Assembly (NCBI GenBank): GCA_963210315.1
Contig: OY723259.1
Coordinates: forward strand, 2,170,001 to 2,234,000
Direction: 5' to 3'
Source: Rhynchopus euleeides
Taxonomy: Eukaryota; Euglenozoa; Diplonemea; Diplonemida; Diplonemidae
Length of the DNA: 64,000 bases
Made by a program: the position numbers and the translations under genes. Positions 43,457 through 54,329 of this stretch are shown one piece after another; the stretch's first letter is position 1, and the number at the start of each line of letters is the position of its first letter. The notes below the pieces were generated by a model that made no database searches, had not been told where the DNA came from, and worked only from the letters and a program-made list of their open reading frames with translations.

Positions 43457-44583
43457 AGTGCAGGCTCTGCTCTGCCACCCACACCTTCTGCGTGCCGCTC
43501 CAAAACGGGGCTGCAGCGCAGGCAGGGGGGGGGGGTTGGGGGGTGACCTTCTAGCGTATCCCATCCCACACTCACACCTGTGGTTGGGTGACGCGGGGCC
43601 CCCGACGCCCCACCCTGCCCTGGGGGGGAGGGGGAGGGGGGGGGGGTGAGGGCAGGGCACATCCACTGTTGCCTCCTCCCTACACCCACACACCGCACCC
43701 CCGTCTCCCGGCATGGCACCCATGCACCCTTCACCCGGTGCAGCGGCGTCCGTAGGGTTCTCTGAGCGGCGTTGTCTGCAATGGCTTTCAGCGTGTGAAC
43801 AGGGGGGGGAGGGGGGGGGGGGTGCGGCAGGCCCGCAATCAAAGGCGAGTCTTGCCGTTCGAAAAATCGGCGCTGCCGCGCAGACTGATAGTGTCTCTTC
43901 ATTCAGAGGAAGTGGGAGGAGAGAAAGACGTGGCCTGAGGGGCGGGTGGGTGGGTGCGGAAGAGCGGCTCGTCGCAAACCGGTGTCACGACGTGTAGGCA
44001 GCACGAGAGCTCGCTCGGTGCGTCCTACACTAAACTAAAAAGATTAACATGTGTGTGTGCGGTTCCACACAGCAGCCTCCCCCTGTTCACATCCCCGTTT
44101 AGTGACATGGTGTATGTTGTGTTTCCACTCTTCCCGCATACACACACCGCGCCCCACACTTAACCTTGTGGTCCTCTATCCCGGCCGCATCACCCCTCCC
44201 CACCTGCGTCTCAGTGTCTCAAATGTTAGCAAAATAAAACGGTGGAAGGTAAACCATGTTGTGCACGCCACTGCGCATGTGGCAGTCCTGTTTCATCTCC
44301 CCCAGGTCGTTCCCCAACGCTGCACGGCGCAGGAGTTGGGGGGGCACGACAAGTGATGATGAGGTCGTGAAAGAAGTGCCCTGAATGGAGGGGGCGGTGA
44401 GATGGGTCTACACAAAATAACGAACACGCGGTGTTCGTCTTGGCCATGCTGCAGCGCGCTGTCAAGCGAAGACACACAATGGCTGTATGTGTGTATGTTG
44501 TGAGGAAAGGGCATCCTCCCAGCACCCCCCTGGGCCTGATCCCTGTGGGTGCATCCCTCCCCACCTTACCCCCCCCCCCCCTA
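43457..44583. other. Intergenic DNA with G/C homopolymers and an empty repeat site
   Basis: 44003-44058 is the uninterrupted copy of the dispersed repeat split at 40279/41084. Runs of G (43500-43650, 43802-43821) and C (about 44570) are frequent. No gene called. Confidence 0.55.
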
Positions 44584-45730
44584 GGGGGGGTCAAATGGGG
44601 GTGACAAACACGATTTTTCAAAAAACCGGCGCAGAGGCCCCAAAGCCCCCGTAAACCCTCCAAACCCCCCCAGATCGGTCCGGAAACCCATCGAACCCCA
44701 CTTTTCCACTATTCCGGGCACCTCAGGTGCCCGAATTGGGGTACCTAAATTTTGTGCCACCGTTTGGTACCGTACAGTGCCACTGTGTGGGAGGTTGGAA
44801 AAGAAAATGCCCCAACACACCACATCTGAGGGTTGCAATGCATGTTGCTTGCCAACCACGTCATCCGGTGGGTGTCAGGCGCTATGTAGGTGGCATTAGC
44901 CAGGTCTTCGATGTGTTCTGGCTTGTATATATACCTCCCTGCCTGCGGCACAGGCACTGCCTTTGTCCCCCACACCAGCCACAGAGAGCGTATTGTACTC
45001 GGTCCACGGTTGCTGATTCATTGTGATGCGTTGTATCCTCGAGTGAACGTCACACACTAGTGGCACCACCACCCGCCATCCGAGAGCTGTATTGACTTTG
45101 CGCGCTTCCGTTGTATTCACCTCGCCACGCATATTGCACCGTTCAGTACCAGTGCTCTTGGGCCAGGCAAAGTAGACCGCAGCAACTACCAATTCTGGCA
45201 CAATGGGTACCACGACAGCGCACTTCATGTGTTCCCGGAATGTACAGCTCGTGTTGCAACAGTCGTTGTCAACACATCCCGGTTGTGGAGCACTGCTGCA
45301 CAGGAATCACACGACCATCTGGACTGTTCCGTACCTACAGGCAGCCTCCCGGTGCATGGTGGCAGGGAGGTATATATACAAGCCAGAACACATCGAAGAC
45401 CTGGCTAATGCCACCTACATAGCGCCTGACACCCACCGGATGACGTGGTTGGCAAGCAACATGCATTGCAACCCTCAGATGTGGTGTGTTGGGGCATTTT
45501 CTTTTCCAACCTCCCACACAGTGGCACTGTACGGTACCAAACGGTGGCACAAAATTTAGGTACCCCAATTCGGGCACCTGAGGTGCCCGGAATGGTGGAA
45601 AAGTGGGGTTCGATGGGTTTCCGGACCGATCTGGGGGGGTTTGGAGGGTTTACGGGGGCTTTGGGGCCTCTGCGCCGGTTTTTTGAAAAATCGTGTTTGT
45701 CCACGTAAAAGGGTGGCATTTGACCCCCCC
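44584..45730. mobile_element. Fold-back element with about 350-bp inverted arms
   Basis: Left arm about 44584-44942 and right arm about 45363-45730 are reverse complements with only a few differences, around a roughly 420-bp centre. The outermost bases GGGGGGGTCAAATG and CATTTGACCCCCCC lie between TA dinucleotides (44582-44583, 45731-45732). Each arm read outward encodes the same 65-codon open segment containing YKPEHIEDLANATYIAPD and ending TKRWHKI, so part of a coding sequence seems to have been copied into both arms. RNA from it would form a long hairpin. No transposase is identified. Confidence 0.88.
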
Positions 45731-45732
45731 TA

Positions 45733-46187
45733 CCCCCCCCCCCCCCCCCCACCCGGCCTTCTCGATATCCCAGCTCTCATCCCAGCTCTTGCCAGGCTGC
45801 TTGTGCCGCAGACCAGATGTTTTTATACCATCCAAAACACAGCGCAGCATTGTGTATAGGAGGAAATGCGATACTAGAAAGGACTGGCGTCATTACCTCT
45901 GTCATGTTTCCCTTTCTTCGTGCTCCACCACACCTTCTGTACTTCAGACAACACAAACACACAATAGCCGGTCGTGAGATTTGTGCAGAGGAGTGGTGGA
46001 AGCGGTCAACAAAACATTTTTCTTCGTTCCATTGTTGTGTTTCCAGAGCGCCAAGTAAGATATCGACAGAAGGACGTCTAGTACGCGTATTTGTTTCTTC
46101 TCTCGAACCCTGGAAATCCCACCCATCTGACCGTTGGACAGGCTTCAGGTAATGTCCGTTTGAAGAGAGTCGTATTCCTTCTCCACG
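45733..46187. other. Upstream region of the adenylyl cyclase gene
   Basis: Begins in a C homopolymer and continues as lower-GC sequence. No coding exon upstream of the cyclase ATG is evident. A long open frame on the opposite strand (45777-46976) is a shadow of the cyclase. Confidence 0.5.
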
Positions 46188-48377
46188 ATGGATTGGTGGA
46201 GCCGCATTCTCAGCCGGGATGGCGCTGCCGATACCTTCGAAGTGCGCTCCCGTAAGACTGTGCTGTTCGCCAGTCTGACGATGACCATCTACGCGGTGCT
46301 CTGTGTTCTGCTCGCCCTCTTTCGCCCTGTCCACATTGGGCTCTGCGCAGGGTTCCTCCTCGGCGTGACGGGAACCATCACCATTGTGTGGGGGGCATGC
46401 AAGCGTCGGTTCACCCAGAGCTTCCTCATTCCTGTGCTGTGCGCCATAGCTGTGTCGATCTGCATGGGCGACATCTACTTCTACCAAGCTGACCTGCAGG
46501 TGGCGTGGCCAGACTTTGTTGCGATCGTCGACCTCATCCTGGTGCTGCGTCTCGACCACCGCTTCGCAACGGGTGTGGTGTGCTGTGTCGTGCTGTGGCT
46601 CCTCGTCACTCTCGCGGAACGTGTGTTCCGCTTCGGGATCTATGACGTGCCTCTGACCTACAGATATGAGGTGCGCAAGGAGCGGCTTAGCAAGTCTCTG
46701 AACTGCGACAAACCACCTTGCGCAATCGAGTTCACTGACGTCGTGTCGTATCAACTTGTTGGTATCGGGGTCTTCGTGATAGACTTCATCGCGACACGCG
46801 GGTTTGCTGAGGAGGTTGAGAAGGAGCAGGCGTCGATGGCACGGACCATTGAGACTGTGGAGGCGGCGGCACAGCTGCTTGCGGGCTACGACGTCGACAC
46901 CGTGGCGGAGCTGCTGGAGGCGGCGGAGGGGCGTCTTCCACCTGCAATGCACGCTGCCTTGCAACGTCTGGAGCACAACCTCAGGCTGTACCGACCCTAC
47001 CTGCCTGTAGCGCTGTTCGAACGTGTGTCGATTGACAACGAGGGGCGTCGCTCTGTTCTACCCGTCGCCGCACCCGGGTCAGAGAGCGGGGAGGCAACAC
47101 TTGTGTTCACAGACATCCGTGCGTCGACGTGTGTATGGGAGGTGGCACCCGAGGCGATGCAGAAGGCGATCCGGACACACAACGCGGTGATGCGTGAAGC
47201 AGTTTCCCGGTTCAGCGGGTACGAGGTGAAGACGATCGGGGATGCCTTCATGGTTGCATTCGAGGAGCCGTGTGCGGGTGTGTGCTTCGGGCTGTCGGTG
47301 CAGGAGGCACTGCTTGCTGCGGAGTGGCCTGCCGCACTGCTGGAGGTTCCGATCTGCAGGCGGACAGGACTGTGGGGCGGGCTCACGGTGCGTGTCGGTG
47401 TGAACCACGGCCCTGTGATGGCGGAGACGAACGCACTGACGGGGCGTGTGGACTACTTAGGGCACACGGTGAACGTGGCGTCGCGTTTGGAGAGCACGTG
47501 TGTGCCTGGTGCGGTGGCTGTGCCGAGTGCGGTGTGGTCGCAGGTGAGCGGTGCGTGTGCGCCTGCTGTGGCAGGAAACGAGCTGGCGACAGAGCTGAAG
47601 GGTGTGAGCGAGGCACTGCCTATGAGGCACGTGTGGCCTGCCGCCCTTGCAGCCAGGCAGCACGAACCACTAGGGTGCACTGAGGTTCAGTGTGGGTCGG
47701 TGCGCACACACAGGGTCAGCGTTGACTCGGACAGCACGTGCATGTCGGTTCTCAGCAGCGCGACAGCGTCTCTCAAGTCACTCCTTTCCAGGCGCGACTT
47801 ACTAGCGATGCAGCGGAAGCATGCGACCCTCGGCATTGTCTCTCTGAAGACCGTTCAAGATGTCACCGACACACTCCTCATCAACGACTGCCTGGAGGCA
47901 GCCGTGCCACTGCTACATCAGAGCCACGGCACACTTGTGTCACTGCTTGGGGAGCGCCTGCTTACAGGGTGGAACCTCGTGCAGCCTTTGCCTGTGCACG
48001 CGGAGAACGCTGTGCAGTTCGTCCGGCGTGCGCTGCGTGTGCCGCTGTGCGAGCGGCTGACGGCAGGTCTGGCGAGCGGGACGGTGTACCACGGGGACGT
48101 GGGGACACGCAGCCAGCGCTTCGTGACTGTTGCCGGGCCTGGTGTGGCGGCGGGCCTGCAGGTGTGGCACACGGCATGCGATGCGGGGCGCCGCTTCCTG
48201 TACACCCCCGGTGAGGGTGCCGTGCTGGTCGGTGCCCTGCAGGCTGTCCTGCAGCCGACCACCCTGGTGACGCAGAAGACTTCCTCAAGCGACACCCTCC
48301 CAGACCTCTATGAGCTGCAGGACGAGGCACGCGGCAATGAGTGTGACAACAAGGTGTCGAAGGTGCAGCTGGGCTGA
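46188..48377 (+). CDS. Membrane adenylyl cyclase, class III, with degenerate second cyclase domain
   Basis: A single exon of 729 residues, start MDWWSRILSRDG. Six hydrophobic segments lie between residues about 25 and 205 (SLTMTIYAVLCVLLAL, FLLGVTGTITIVWG, GVVCCVVLWLLVTLA, YQLVGIGVFVIDFI). A helical linker follows, ending RLYRPYLPVALFE. The catalytic domain spans about 303-480. FTDIRAST supplies the first metal Asp, VKTIGDAF the second Asp plus the Lys expected for adenine recognition, DYLG the second adenine contact, and NVASRLE the Asn/Arg transition-state pair. All key residues for ATP to cAMP are present. Residues about 540-690 look like a second, worn cyclase domain (LGIVSLKT for FTDI, LLGERLLTGW for IGD, GLASGTVYHGDVGT), lacking metal-binding Asp. 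The protein therefore resembles half of an animal transmembrane cyclase with an internal pseudo-C2 domain. Confidence 0.87.
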   Translation: MDWWSRILSRDGAADTFEVRSRKTVLFASLTMTIYAVLCVLLALFRPVHIGLCAGFLLGVTGTITIVWGACKRRFTQSFLIPVLCAIAVSICMGDIYFYQADLQVAWPDFVAIVDLILVLRLDHRFATGVVCCVVLWLLVTLAERVFRFGIYDVPLTYRYEVRKERLSKSLNCDKPPCAIEFTDVVSYQLVGIGVFVIDFIATRGFAEEVEKEQASMARTIETVEAAAQLLAGYDVDTVAELLEAAEGRLPPAMHAALQRLEHNLRLYRPYLPVALFERVSIDNEGRRSVLPVAAPGSESGEATLVFTDIRASTCVWEVAPEAMQKAIRTHNAVMREAVSRFSGYEVKTIGDAFMVAFEEPCAGVCFGLSVQEALLAAEWPAALLEVPICRRTGLWGGLTVRVGVNHGPVMAETNALTGRVDYLGHTVNVASRLESTCVPGAVAVPSAVWSQVSGACAPAVAGNELATELKGVSEALPMRHVWPAALAARQHEPLGCTEVQCGSVRTHRVSVDSDSTCMSVLSSATASLKSLLSRRDLLAMQRKHATLGIVSLKTVQDVTDTLLINDCLEAAVPLLHQSHGTLVSLLGERLLTGWNLVQPLPVHAENAVQFVRRALRVPLCERLTAGLASGTVYHGDVGTRSQRFVTVAGPGVAAGLQVWHTACDAGRRFLYTPGEGAVLVGALQAVLQPTTLVTQKTSSSDTLPDLYELQDEARGNECDNKVSKVQLG

Positions 48378-48553
48378 CGACCCCCCTCCCACCCTGCATC
48401 TTACATCGCGTGCTCAGCGCACTGCGCAACTCACGGAGGCAGCGACGTGTTGTCAACAGAGCTTGAGTGGTCCACACGAATGACACCAACTGCAGGCCAT
48501 TCCCTTGGCCCTGGGATACTGCGCCACACGAGTGCCTGGAGTGCGGTTGGAGT
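48378..48553. other. Spacer between cyclase gene and duplication copy B
   Basis: About 175 bases of single-copy sequence lie between the cyclase stop codon and the left edge of the segmental duplication. The left duplication edge is abrupt at GAGAAGATGTCTGAG. Confidence 0.6.
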
Positions 48554-48808
48554 GAGAAGATGTCTGAGATGCAGTCTGCGGTGTGCAAGGTGTGACACAC
48601 CGACACATGCACGCACGGAAGTCCTCTCCCCACATGCCCGCCCTCTGCCCTTTGCCTTCTGTGCCCCTTGCCGCAGGCACGGTGTGACGTGCTGCCCACC
48701 GGCTGTTGCCCTCTTCTGCGTTGCCCACGAGAGTCGAGTCTGTGCCTTCCTCTGCTCTCACATCACCCCCGCCCACTGCCTCACCACCCACCGCAGCACA
48801 CCGCAGCG

Positions 48809-51040
48809 ATGACGACCGTGGCGGCGCTCCTGTCGCTGTGTCTCGGCGCGCATACGCCATGCCCCGGTAGAGACCAGTGTAGTGTGCTCGGGACGGGGGT
48901 TGAAGAGGCCAGGCGGGTGAAGGTTTCGTACGACGACACGTTGGCTGTGACAGGGGGCACCACAGGCGTGTTCTTATACAACATCAGCACAGGGGAGACA
49001 CTCCCAGTGCCCTCGTACAGGTCTGTTGAAGGCGTGGCCTTCTCCCCTGATGCAGCAACTGTGTTTGTGGCACTATTATACGATGGGGTTGCCGTCTTCT
49101 CGGTGAGCACCGGGAAGGAACTATGGTCTGACGATCAAGGGGGCTGGTGTTACGCCGTTGCGTACTCACCAGATGGGAAGACTGTTGCTGGTGGTAGGTC
49201 GAAGGATGTCTACATCTGGGACGCTGTGACGGGAGCCTTGCTGTCACAGCTGACCGGGGGTCACACTTCCTATGATGTGGTTGCAGTGGAGTTCAGCGTC
49301 GACGGGGAGAAGCTTCTCAGCAGTGGGGATGATAGGAAGCTCCTGGTGTGGAACATCAGCACAGGTAGTGTTGTCCACACAAAGTCGAGTTTTGGGACCA
49401 TGTTCGACCTTGCTGTGTCGCCAAATGGATTGTATTTCATAGGATCGAATATGGACTCGACGGGAGGAGCATTCCTTTACAGAATGAGCGACTACTCGGC
49501 GGCCGACGTCATGTCCCTTGGCACGCCAGTGAGGGGGGTAGACTTCAACAGCGACTCAACCAAGGTGGTTATGGGTGGCAGTGATCCTGTGACGAAGGTG
49601 TTCGAGGTGCCCTCTGGTGTCGTGTCGGAAACTTTTAGGATGACAGGCCAGACTACGATGGCAGTGTCGTTCTTCCACCGCAGTTCAGCAATCATCACCG
49701 TGGGATACCTGTCAAATGACGTGCTCCTGTGGAATTACTTCCCCCAGACACCTGCACCTCCAACGCCAGCTCCTTTGACACATGCGCCTGCGACACCCGC
49801 ACCTCTAACGCCTGCGCCTTCAACACCTGCACCTCCAACGCCTGCGCCTGTAACAGCTGGACCCCCGACACCTGCGCCTCCAACACCCGCGCCTTCAACG
49901 CCTGCACCTGCAACAGATGCACCTTCAACGCCTGCACCTCCAACATACGCACCTCCAACGCCTGCACCGCCAACATACGCACCTTCAACGCCTGCACCTG
50001 CAACACCCGCGCCTTCAACGCCTGCACCTCCAACAGATGCACCTTCAACGCCTGCACCTGGAACACCTGCGCCCTCAACCCCACCCACGGTGTGCGCTGC
50101 CGACACCGTCAGCGGGCAGTGCCTGCCCACCGCACCACACAACTGCGTGCTGCGTGTGCTGCACCCTGCCGCCCCACTCAGCGTTGCGTACTCGCCCGAC
50201 TCGGGGGAGGTGGCTGTGGGCGGGAGCGACGGCGTGCTGCGCGTGTTCACGGCAGCCACCGGCAGCTTTGCGCGTGTGCTGGGGTGTGGGGGCTTTGCGG
50301 CACACGACGTGGCCTTCTCCCCCGACGGCGGGCGTGTCGCTGTGTGCGGCGGCGGGGGGCGTGTGGTTGTGTGCAACGCCACGACAGGGGCGGCGCTGCT
50401 GCAGCTGGAGGGGGGTGTGGGGGGCGGTGCGGGTGTGCGGCGTGTGCGCTTCTCCCCCGACGGGCGTGTGGTTGTTGCCGCAGGGCGGCGCGAGGCCGTG
50501 ACGCGGCTGCACGATGCTGTGGGTGGGGGACGCCCGCACCTGGTGCTGCGGCAGCACACGCGCGAGGTGGCCTTCACGCGCGACGGTGCACACATCGCAA
50601 CTGTTGCTGGCGGGGACGTGGAGGGGGACGCCGTGCGTGTGCTGTATGCGGACAACGGGCAGCAGGACGGGGTGGTGGCGTCCCCGTGGGAGCGTGTCGT
50701 TGCGCTCTCCTTCTCCCCGGACGGGCAGGAGCTTGCACGCGGGGCGGACGACGGCACGCTCCGTGTCGGCCTGTGGACAGCAGGTGCCACGGACCGGCTG
50801 CAGCTGCGCCACGTGTCCGGGATGCTGTTCGACGTCCAGCACTCGCCTGACGGCCGCCTCATCGCTGCTGCCGGTGTCGGGACCGTGACTGTGTGGGATG
50901 CAGCCACGGGGGCGGTGGTGTCGCAGCTCTCCGGGCACACGGGCCCCGTCACCCGCCTCAGCTTCTCCCCCGACGGGGCGCGTGTGGCCACCGTGAGCCA
51001 GGACGGGGCCCTGCTCCTGTGGGACGCGTCACGCCTGTAG
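48809..51040 (+). CDS. Secreted double WD40-type beta-propeller protein, copy B (intact)
   Basis: An intact single-exon gene of 743 residues. The ATG at 48809 is preferred because the N-terminus [15 protein letters not shown] resembles a signal peptide and upstream codons are Pro/Cys-rich shadow. Residues about 35-310 form a first WD40-like propeller ([41 protein letters not shown]). Residues about 315-425 are a Thr-Pro-Ala-Pro linker built from 18-bp DNA repeats. Residues about 430-743 form a second propeller ([55 protein letters not shown]). The TPAP linker looks like an extracellular O-glycosylated spacer, so the protein may be secreted or wall-associated; this is inference. The second propeller is nearly identical to copy A, while the first is much more diverged. 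Confidence 0.83.
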   Translation: MTTVAALLSLCLGAHTPCPGRDQCSVLGTGVEEARRVKVSYDDTLAVTGGTTGVFLYNISTGETLPVPSYRSVEGVAFSPDAATVFVALLYDGVAVFSVSTGKELWSDDQGGWCYAVAYSPDGKTVAGGRSKDVYIWDAVTGALLSQLTGGHTSYDVVAVEFSVDGEKLLSSGDDRKLLVWNISTGSVVHTKSSFGTMFDLAVSPNGLYFIGSNMDSTGGAFLYRMSDYSAADVMSLGTPVRGVDFNSDSTKVVMGGSDPVTKVFEVPSGVVSETFRMTGQTTMAVSFFHRSSAIITVGYLSNDVLLWNYFPQTPAPPTPAPLTHAPATPAPLTPAPSTPAPPTPAPVTAGPPTPAPPTPAPSTPAPATDAPSTPAPPTYAPPTPAPPTYAPSTPAPATPAPSTPAPPTDAPSTPAPGTPAPSTPPTVCAADTVSGQCLPTAPHNCVLRVLHPAAPLSVAYSPDSGEVAVGGSDGVLRVFTAATGSFARVLGCGGFAAHDVAFSPDGGRVAVCGGGGRVVVCNATTGAALLQLEGGVGGGAGVRRVRFSPDGRVVVAAGRREAVTRLHDAVGGGRPHLVLRQHTREVAFTRDGAHIATVAGGDVEGDAVRVLYADNGQQDGVVASPWERVVALSFSPDGQELARGADDGTLRVGLWTAGATDRLQLRHVSGMLFDVQHSPDGRLIAAAGVGTVTVWDAATGAVVSQLSGHTGPVTRLSFSPDGARVATVSQDGALLLWDASRL
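49741..50085 (+). repeat. TPAP-coding minisatellite in WD40 gene copy B
   Basis: Tandem repeats of about 18 bp (CCTGCACCTNCAACNCC-like) encode TPAPxTPAP. The array spans about 345 bp here but only about 150 bp in copy A (25220-25370), so length has changed by whole repeats since the duplication. Confidence 0.8.
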
Positions 51041-51149
51041 CGCTGTGCCACCTGTCCACACACCACCGCTGCTTGTCCCCGACTGCTGGTGGTGCTTTTT
51101 GTTTGTAGTAGTGTACCTGTGCCACCTGTGCACCGGTTGCACAAACATA
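51041..51149. other. 3' flank of WD40 gene copy B
   Basis: Matches the 3' flank of copy A (26328-26436) up to GTTGCACAAACA, where the copies part because of the insertion at 51150. Confidence 0.6.
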
Positions 51150-52514
51150 GCTATATATTACCGGGAAATATAGGGACTATATTTCCCCGAGGGGCCTGTC
51201 CAGCCCCGAGGTGGTTGATTTCCCGAGCGAAGCGAGGGAAATCAAAAATCCGAGGGGCTGGACAGGCCCCGAGGGGAAATATTCCCTATATTTACCGGTA
51301 ATTTGTGATTTTATTCCCGGTAATATAGACCGAGGTCAAAATTGTGAGGAGCAACTTGGAGGCCTGTTGGGAGAGGGAAGGGTGTGTGGGAGAGGTGTCT
51401 CCCGATACTTTGCACCCCCAATCCTGCGACGCTGGGGCTACAGATGCTGATCATTTACCCTGGAGCTTCTCCTGGCAGATCCCTGGGGCCTCGGGCACTG
51501 TATTCTCGAGTATGTTGAGCAGACTGTGTGAGCGGCATCTTGTCTGTGTGCTCCTGACAACAAAAGTTGTCCTCGGTGGGCTTCTGTGCCCTGATTCTCG
51601 AGTGTGTCATGAAGTTGGGTGATATCTTCTGATGTGTGGGCCGTGAGGGTACTTCCTCGTGCATTTCCTGACTGAGCACCGCCAGGAAATGGACGTTCTG
51701 CCCTTCTTGCAGCCTTCCCCGCCCACAACAGCCACAGCTCACGATCTAGGCGACATTCCTGTGACAGGAAGGCCTGTTTGGTCAGAAACCAGCCATTTTT
51801 CGGTTTTTGGGGCCGAAAATGCAAAAATTTCCAAATTTTTGGAATTTTTTGGCATTTTTTTGGGTGAAAATTTTGGGTGAAAATTTTCACTTTTTGGCCG
51901 GGAAAAATTTACTACCGTATTCGGAAAAATACTGGAACGGAATAATGTTCCAAGTTCCGGCCGAGACCCCATCTGTTCCAGTTATTTTCCGTTCCAGAAT
52001 TGTTTTGGGGGGTCTGCGCGGACTTGGCCGTTTTCTGAGAGTCGGGTACTTTCCCAAGGGTATGCTGGGCCCACCATCCTCCACCATGGCATGGGGTGGG
52101 GTGAGGTGGGATTTCGGACATGTGCCCCAAAAACTGACAAGTACCCGTCAATTTCCCCCATATTCTAATTTTGGAACGGAAAAATACTGGAACGGAATAA
52201 TGTTCCAAGTTTCGAAAATCCGGGTTTGTTCCAGTTATTTTCCGTTCCAGAAAAAATCCGTTCCAGCATTTTTCCGTTCCAGTATTTTTCCGAATACGGT
52301 ATATTTTCCCGGCGATTTTTAGCAGGGATTTCAGCCATTTACTATATTTTCCCGCTGAAAATCACTATATTTCCCGCCCAATATAGAAAATTTCCCGCTC
52401 CCTGCAAAATTTAGCTGAAAACCAGCCGGGAAAAAAATTTTCCAGCCCGGTAATAATATGACTGTACGATCCCGGCTCCTCACAATTTTGGCTGAGGTTC
52501 TATATTACCGGGAA
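51150..52514. mobile_element. Composite palindromic insertion downstream of WD40 copy B
   Basis: Absent from copy A, where GTTGCACAAACA runs straight into AACACATTACG. The insertion has three layers. A fold-back segment at about 51150-51310 has GGGGCCTGTCCAGCCCC paired with GGGGCTGGACAGGCCCC. A TIR element at about 51312-52514 has TTATTCCCGGTAATATAG at the left and its reverse complement at the right, both followed inward by CAAAATTGTGAGGAGC. A third, 385-bp element is nested inside. TA borders the whole block (51148-51149, 52515-52516), but this target duplication cannot be proven from copy A. No coding sequence recognised. Confidence 0.75.
51915..52299. mobile_element. 385-bp TA-flanked TIR element (CCGTATTCGG ends), nested
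   Basis: Left CCGTATTCGGAAAAATACTG and right CAGTATTTTTCCGAATACGG are perfect inverted ends, with TA outside each (51913-51914, 52300-52301). The interior repeats GGAACGGAATAATGTTCCAA in direct orientation near 51934 and 52189, and has many TTCCGTTCCAG motifs. The CCGTAWWCGG end plus TA target is shared with the 804-bp element at 40280, so the two look like one broad family. Confidence 0.85.
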
Positions 52515-52516
52515 TA

Positions 52517-54329
52517 AAACACATTACGTACCGCCGGCTCCTTTTTTGCAGCATCCGCTCCCCTTCTGCCCTCCAACCCCACAGACTGTCGATGGGTGCC
52601 CCGCTTGCCACCCACCTGTTTTGGGCCGGGAATGCCACTGAAGGCTTCTCGGGACTGGGCCGTCTTTTGACTGTGCCCAAGGATGTGCCTACTTCCCTGT
52701 TGATGCTGTCTGGGGTTTGAGTGTGTTGTGCAGAACCGTCATCGCACCAAAGCAGCAAAAGGAATATCCACTGAGCGGTAGGGGCTCCTCCTCCCGCCCC
52801 CCCACCTCCCTCCTGCCATCGGCGATCACGCAACCAGGCTGTCGGAATCCCGAGCAGGGACCCACTGTCACGGTATCACGCACCCTCAACCCCCGTTACT
52901 CGTGTAGCTGGGTGGCCAAGAAGAGGGCGGCACCGTTCCGGGACACCTGGTCCCCCCACGGCTGAAAATCCCTTTTGTATTAACAGGCCTGCCCCCTCCT
53001 GGCCTCCCCCACATGTGGCGTACTCAACTCATACAACAATCGTATCTACGTTCTGCCTTTCCCCCTTTGCCCTGCCCCGTGCACAGCACCCAGTCTAACC
53101 TACGGTGCGAGCCGCAACGCCCCCTCGTCATGCCTTGCAGGCGAATCGCCCGAACCCCTTCAACCACTGCCTTGTTGAGGGCGGGTGATGCTTCAGCGAG
53201 CATCCTTTCCTCTGTATTTTTTAGCATCAGCGCAACAGTGCCACAGGGGTGCTTCTGAGGTCCTCTCAGTGTTGCACCCCCACCGCACCCACCCCCGGGC
53301 ACACCGACTCCGGAGGTGCTGTGGCTGGATGCCACTCTCATGTTGGGATGATACGCCAGACGCTGGAAGAAGCTGTGTGTGGTGCATATCTGAAGAGAAG
53401 CGAAGAGCCCAACCGGCATTCGTCGATCGCAGGAACGCCCCTCCCCACGCGCCTGTTGCGTGGTGGTGTTTGAAATGATATGCACGGGGCACAGTTTCCT
53501 GCGTTGTGGGCACAACTCTCATAACGGTGGCATCCCCTCCCCAGGTTGTGGAATATGGAAAGAGAATACACTCAAACAACCACCATCCTGTTTTCACCAC
53601 GGTTGTGATCAACTGTGACCCTCGTTCGACTTCTGCTTCCCTGCCCGTATTTTCATTCCTTGCTTCCTCCCACCTCGGGCTGATTTCTAGAACCTTTCGG
53701 CGTCTGGATGATGCGTAACATGTTACGTATCCTGGCTGAAGAGCAGGTTCCGCTCTCTCCGTTCTCTGAGATCGAGATCAGCAGCAGAGAAGGGGAGTCC
53801 CGTCACACACGGCAAGCAGTCCCCCCCCACACCCGCCCCAATCGCCCCACGTCCCGCCTCTTCTGCCCCAGTCGCTGTTGGCACACCCTCAGGCAATGGA
53901 GGTCAGCTCTGTGGTGTGCCGCTGCTCTACTTCACCCCACACCCTCCCCAAGCGTTGTTGGGCAGCTTCTCTCACACCACCAACAGGGCGCCTGTCAGTT
54001 GCTCCACAAGCCCTAGAATGCCTGCTGAATAGCAGGTCTTCTCACACCACGACAAGGCGCCTGTCAGTTGCATCACAGATCCTTTCCCCCCCTCCCCCAC
54101 GTGTGGATTTTTGATACCGTGGAACAGTCAATTCTACATTCTACTCTTTACCCCCCCCCCTCAGCCGCTTGCTTGCGAGCCAACCAGAGGCCAGCTCTGT
54201 GGTTAGCCTTTTCTAGTGCCCTGAATGTCAACGCTGAGAGATCCTCACCCCAGGGGACAACACACACCCCCCCCCCTCCTCCGCTCCAGGAACACACGCG
54301 CCAGGACCCAAAGGGGCGGACGGAGCCTG
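52517..54329. other. Downstream part of duplication copy B and upstream region of next gene
   Basis: 52518-54002 matches 26440-27930 without a supported gene. From 54003 to 54329 the sequence is CT-rich, with a C homopolymer at 54152 and a possible splice acceptor (CCGCTCCAG) near 54290 before the next start codon. Confidence 0.55.

Larger units (their letters stand above)
48554..54002 (+). repeat. Segmental duplication copy B
   Basis: Direct-orientation partner of 22020-27930. It lacks the 2.0-kb element in the gene but carries about 1.37 kb of extra palindromic DNA downstream (51150-52514). The right edge near CGCCTGTCAGTTGC is followed by a second, slightly diverged copy of the same 40 bp (about 54040-54075). 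Confidence 0.9.

Noticed and set aside
45777-46976. 399-codon minus-strand ORF over the cyclase start
   Set aside because: The + strand frame has six TM helices and cyclase motifs; the minus frame is His/Arg-rich and has no motif.
49735-51144. 469-codon minus-strand ORF over the WD40 gene
   Set aside because: It is the complement of the TPAP minisatellite and propeller codons; Gly/Ala/Val repeats opposite TPAP are expected artefacts.
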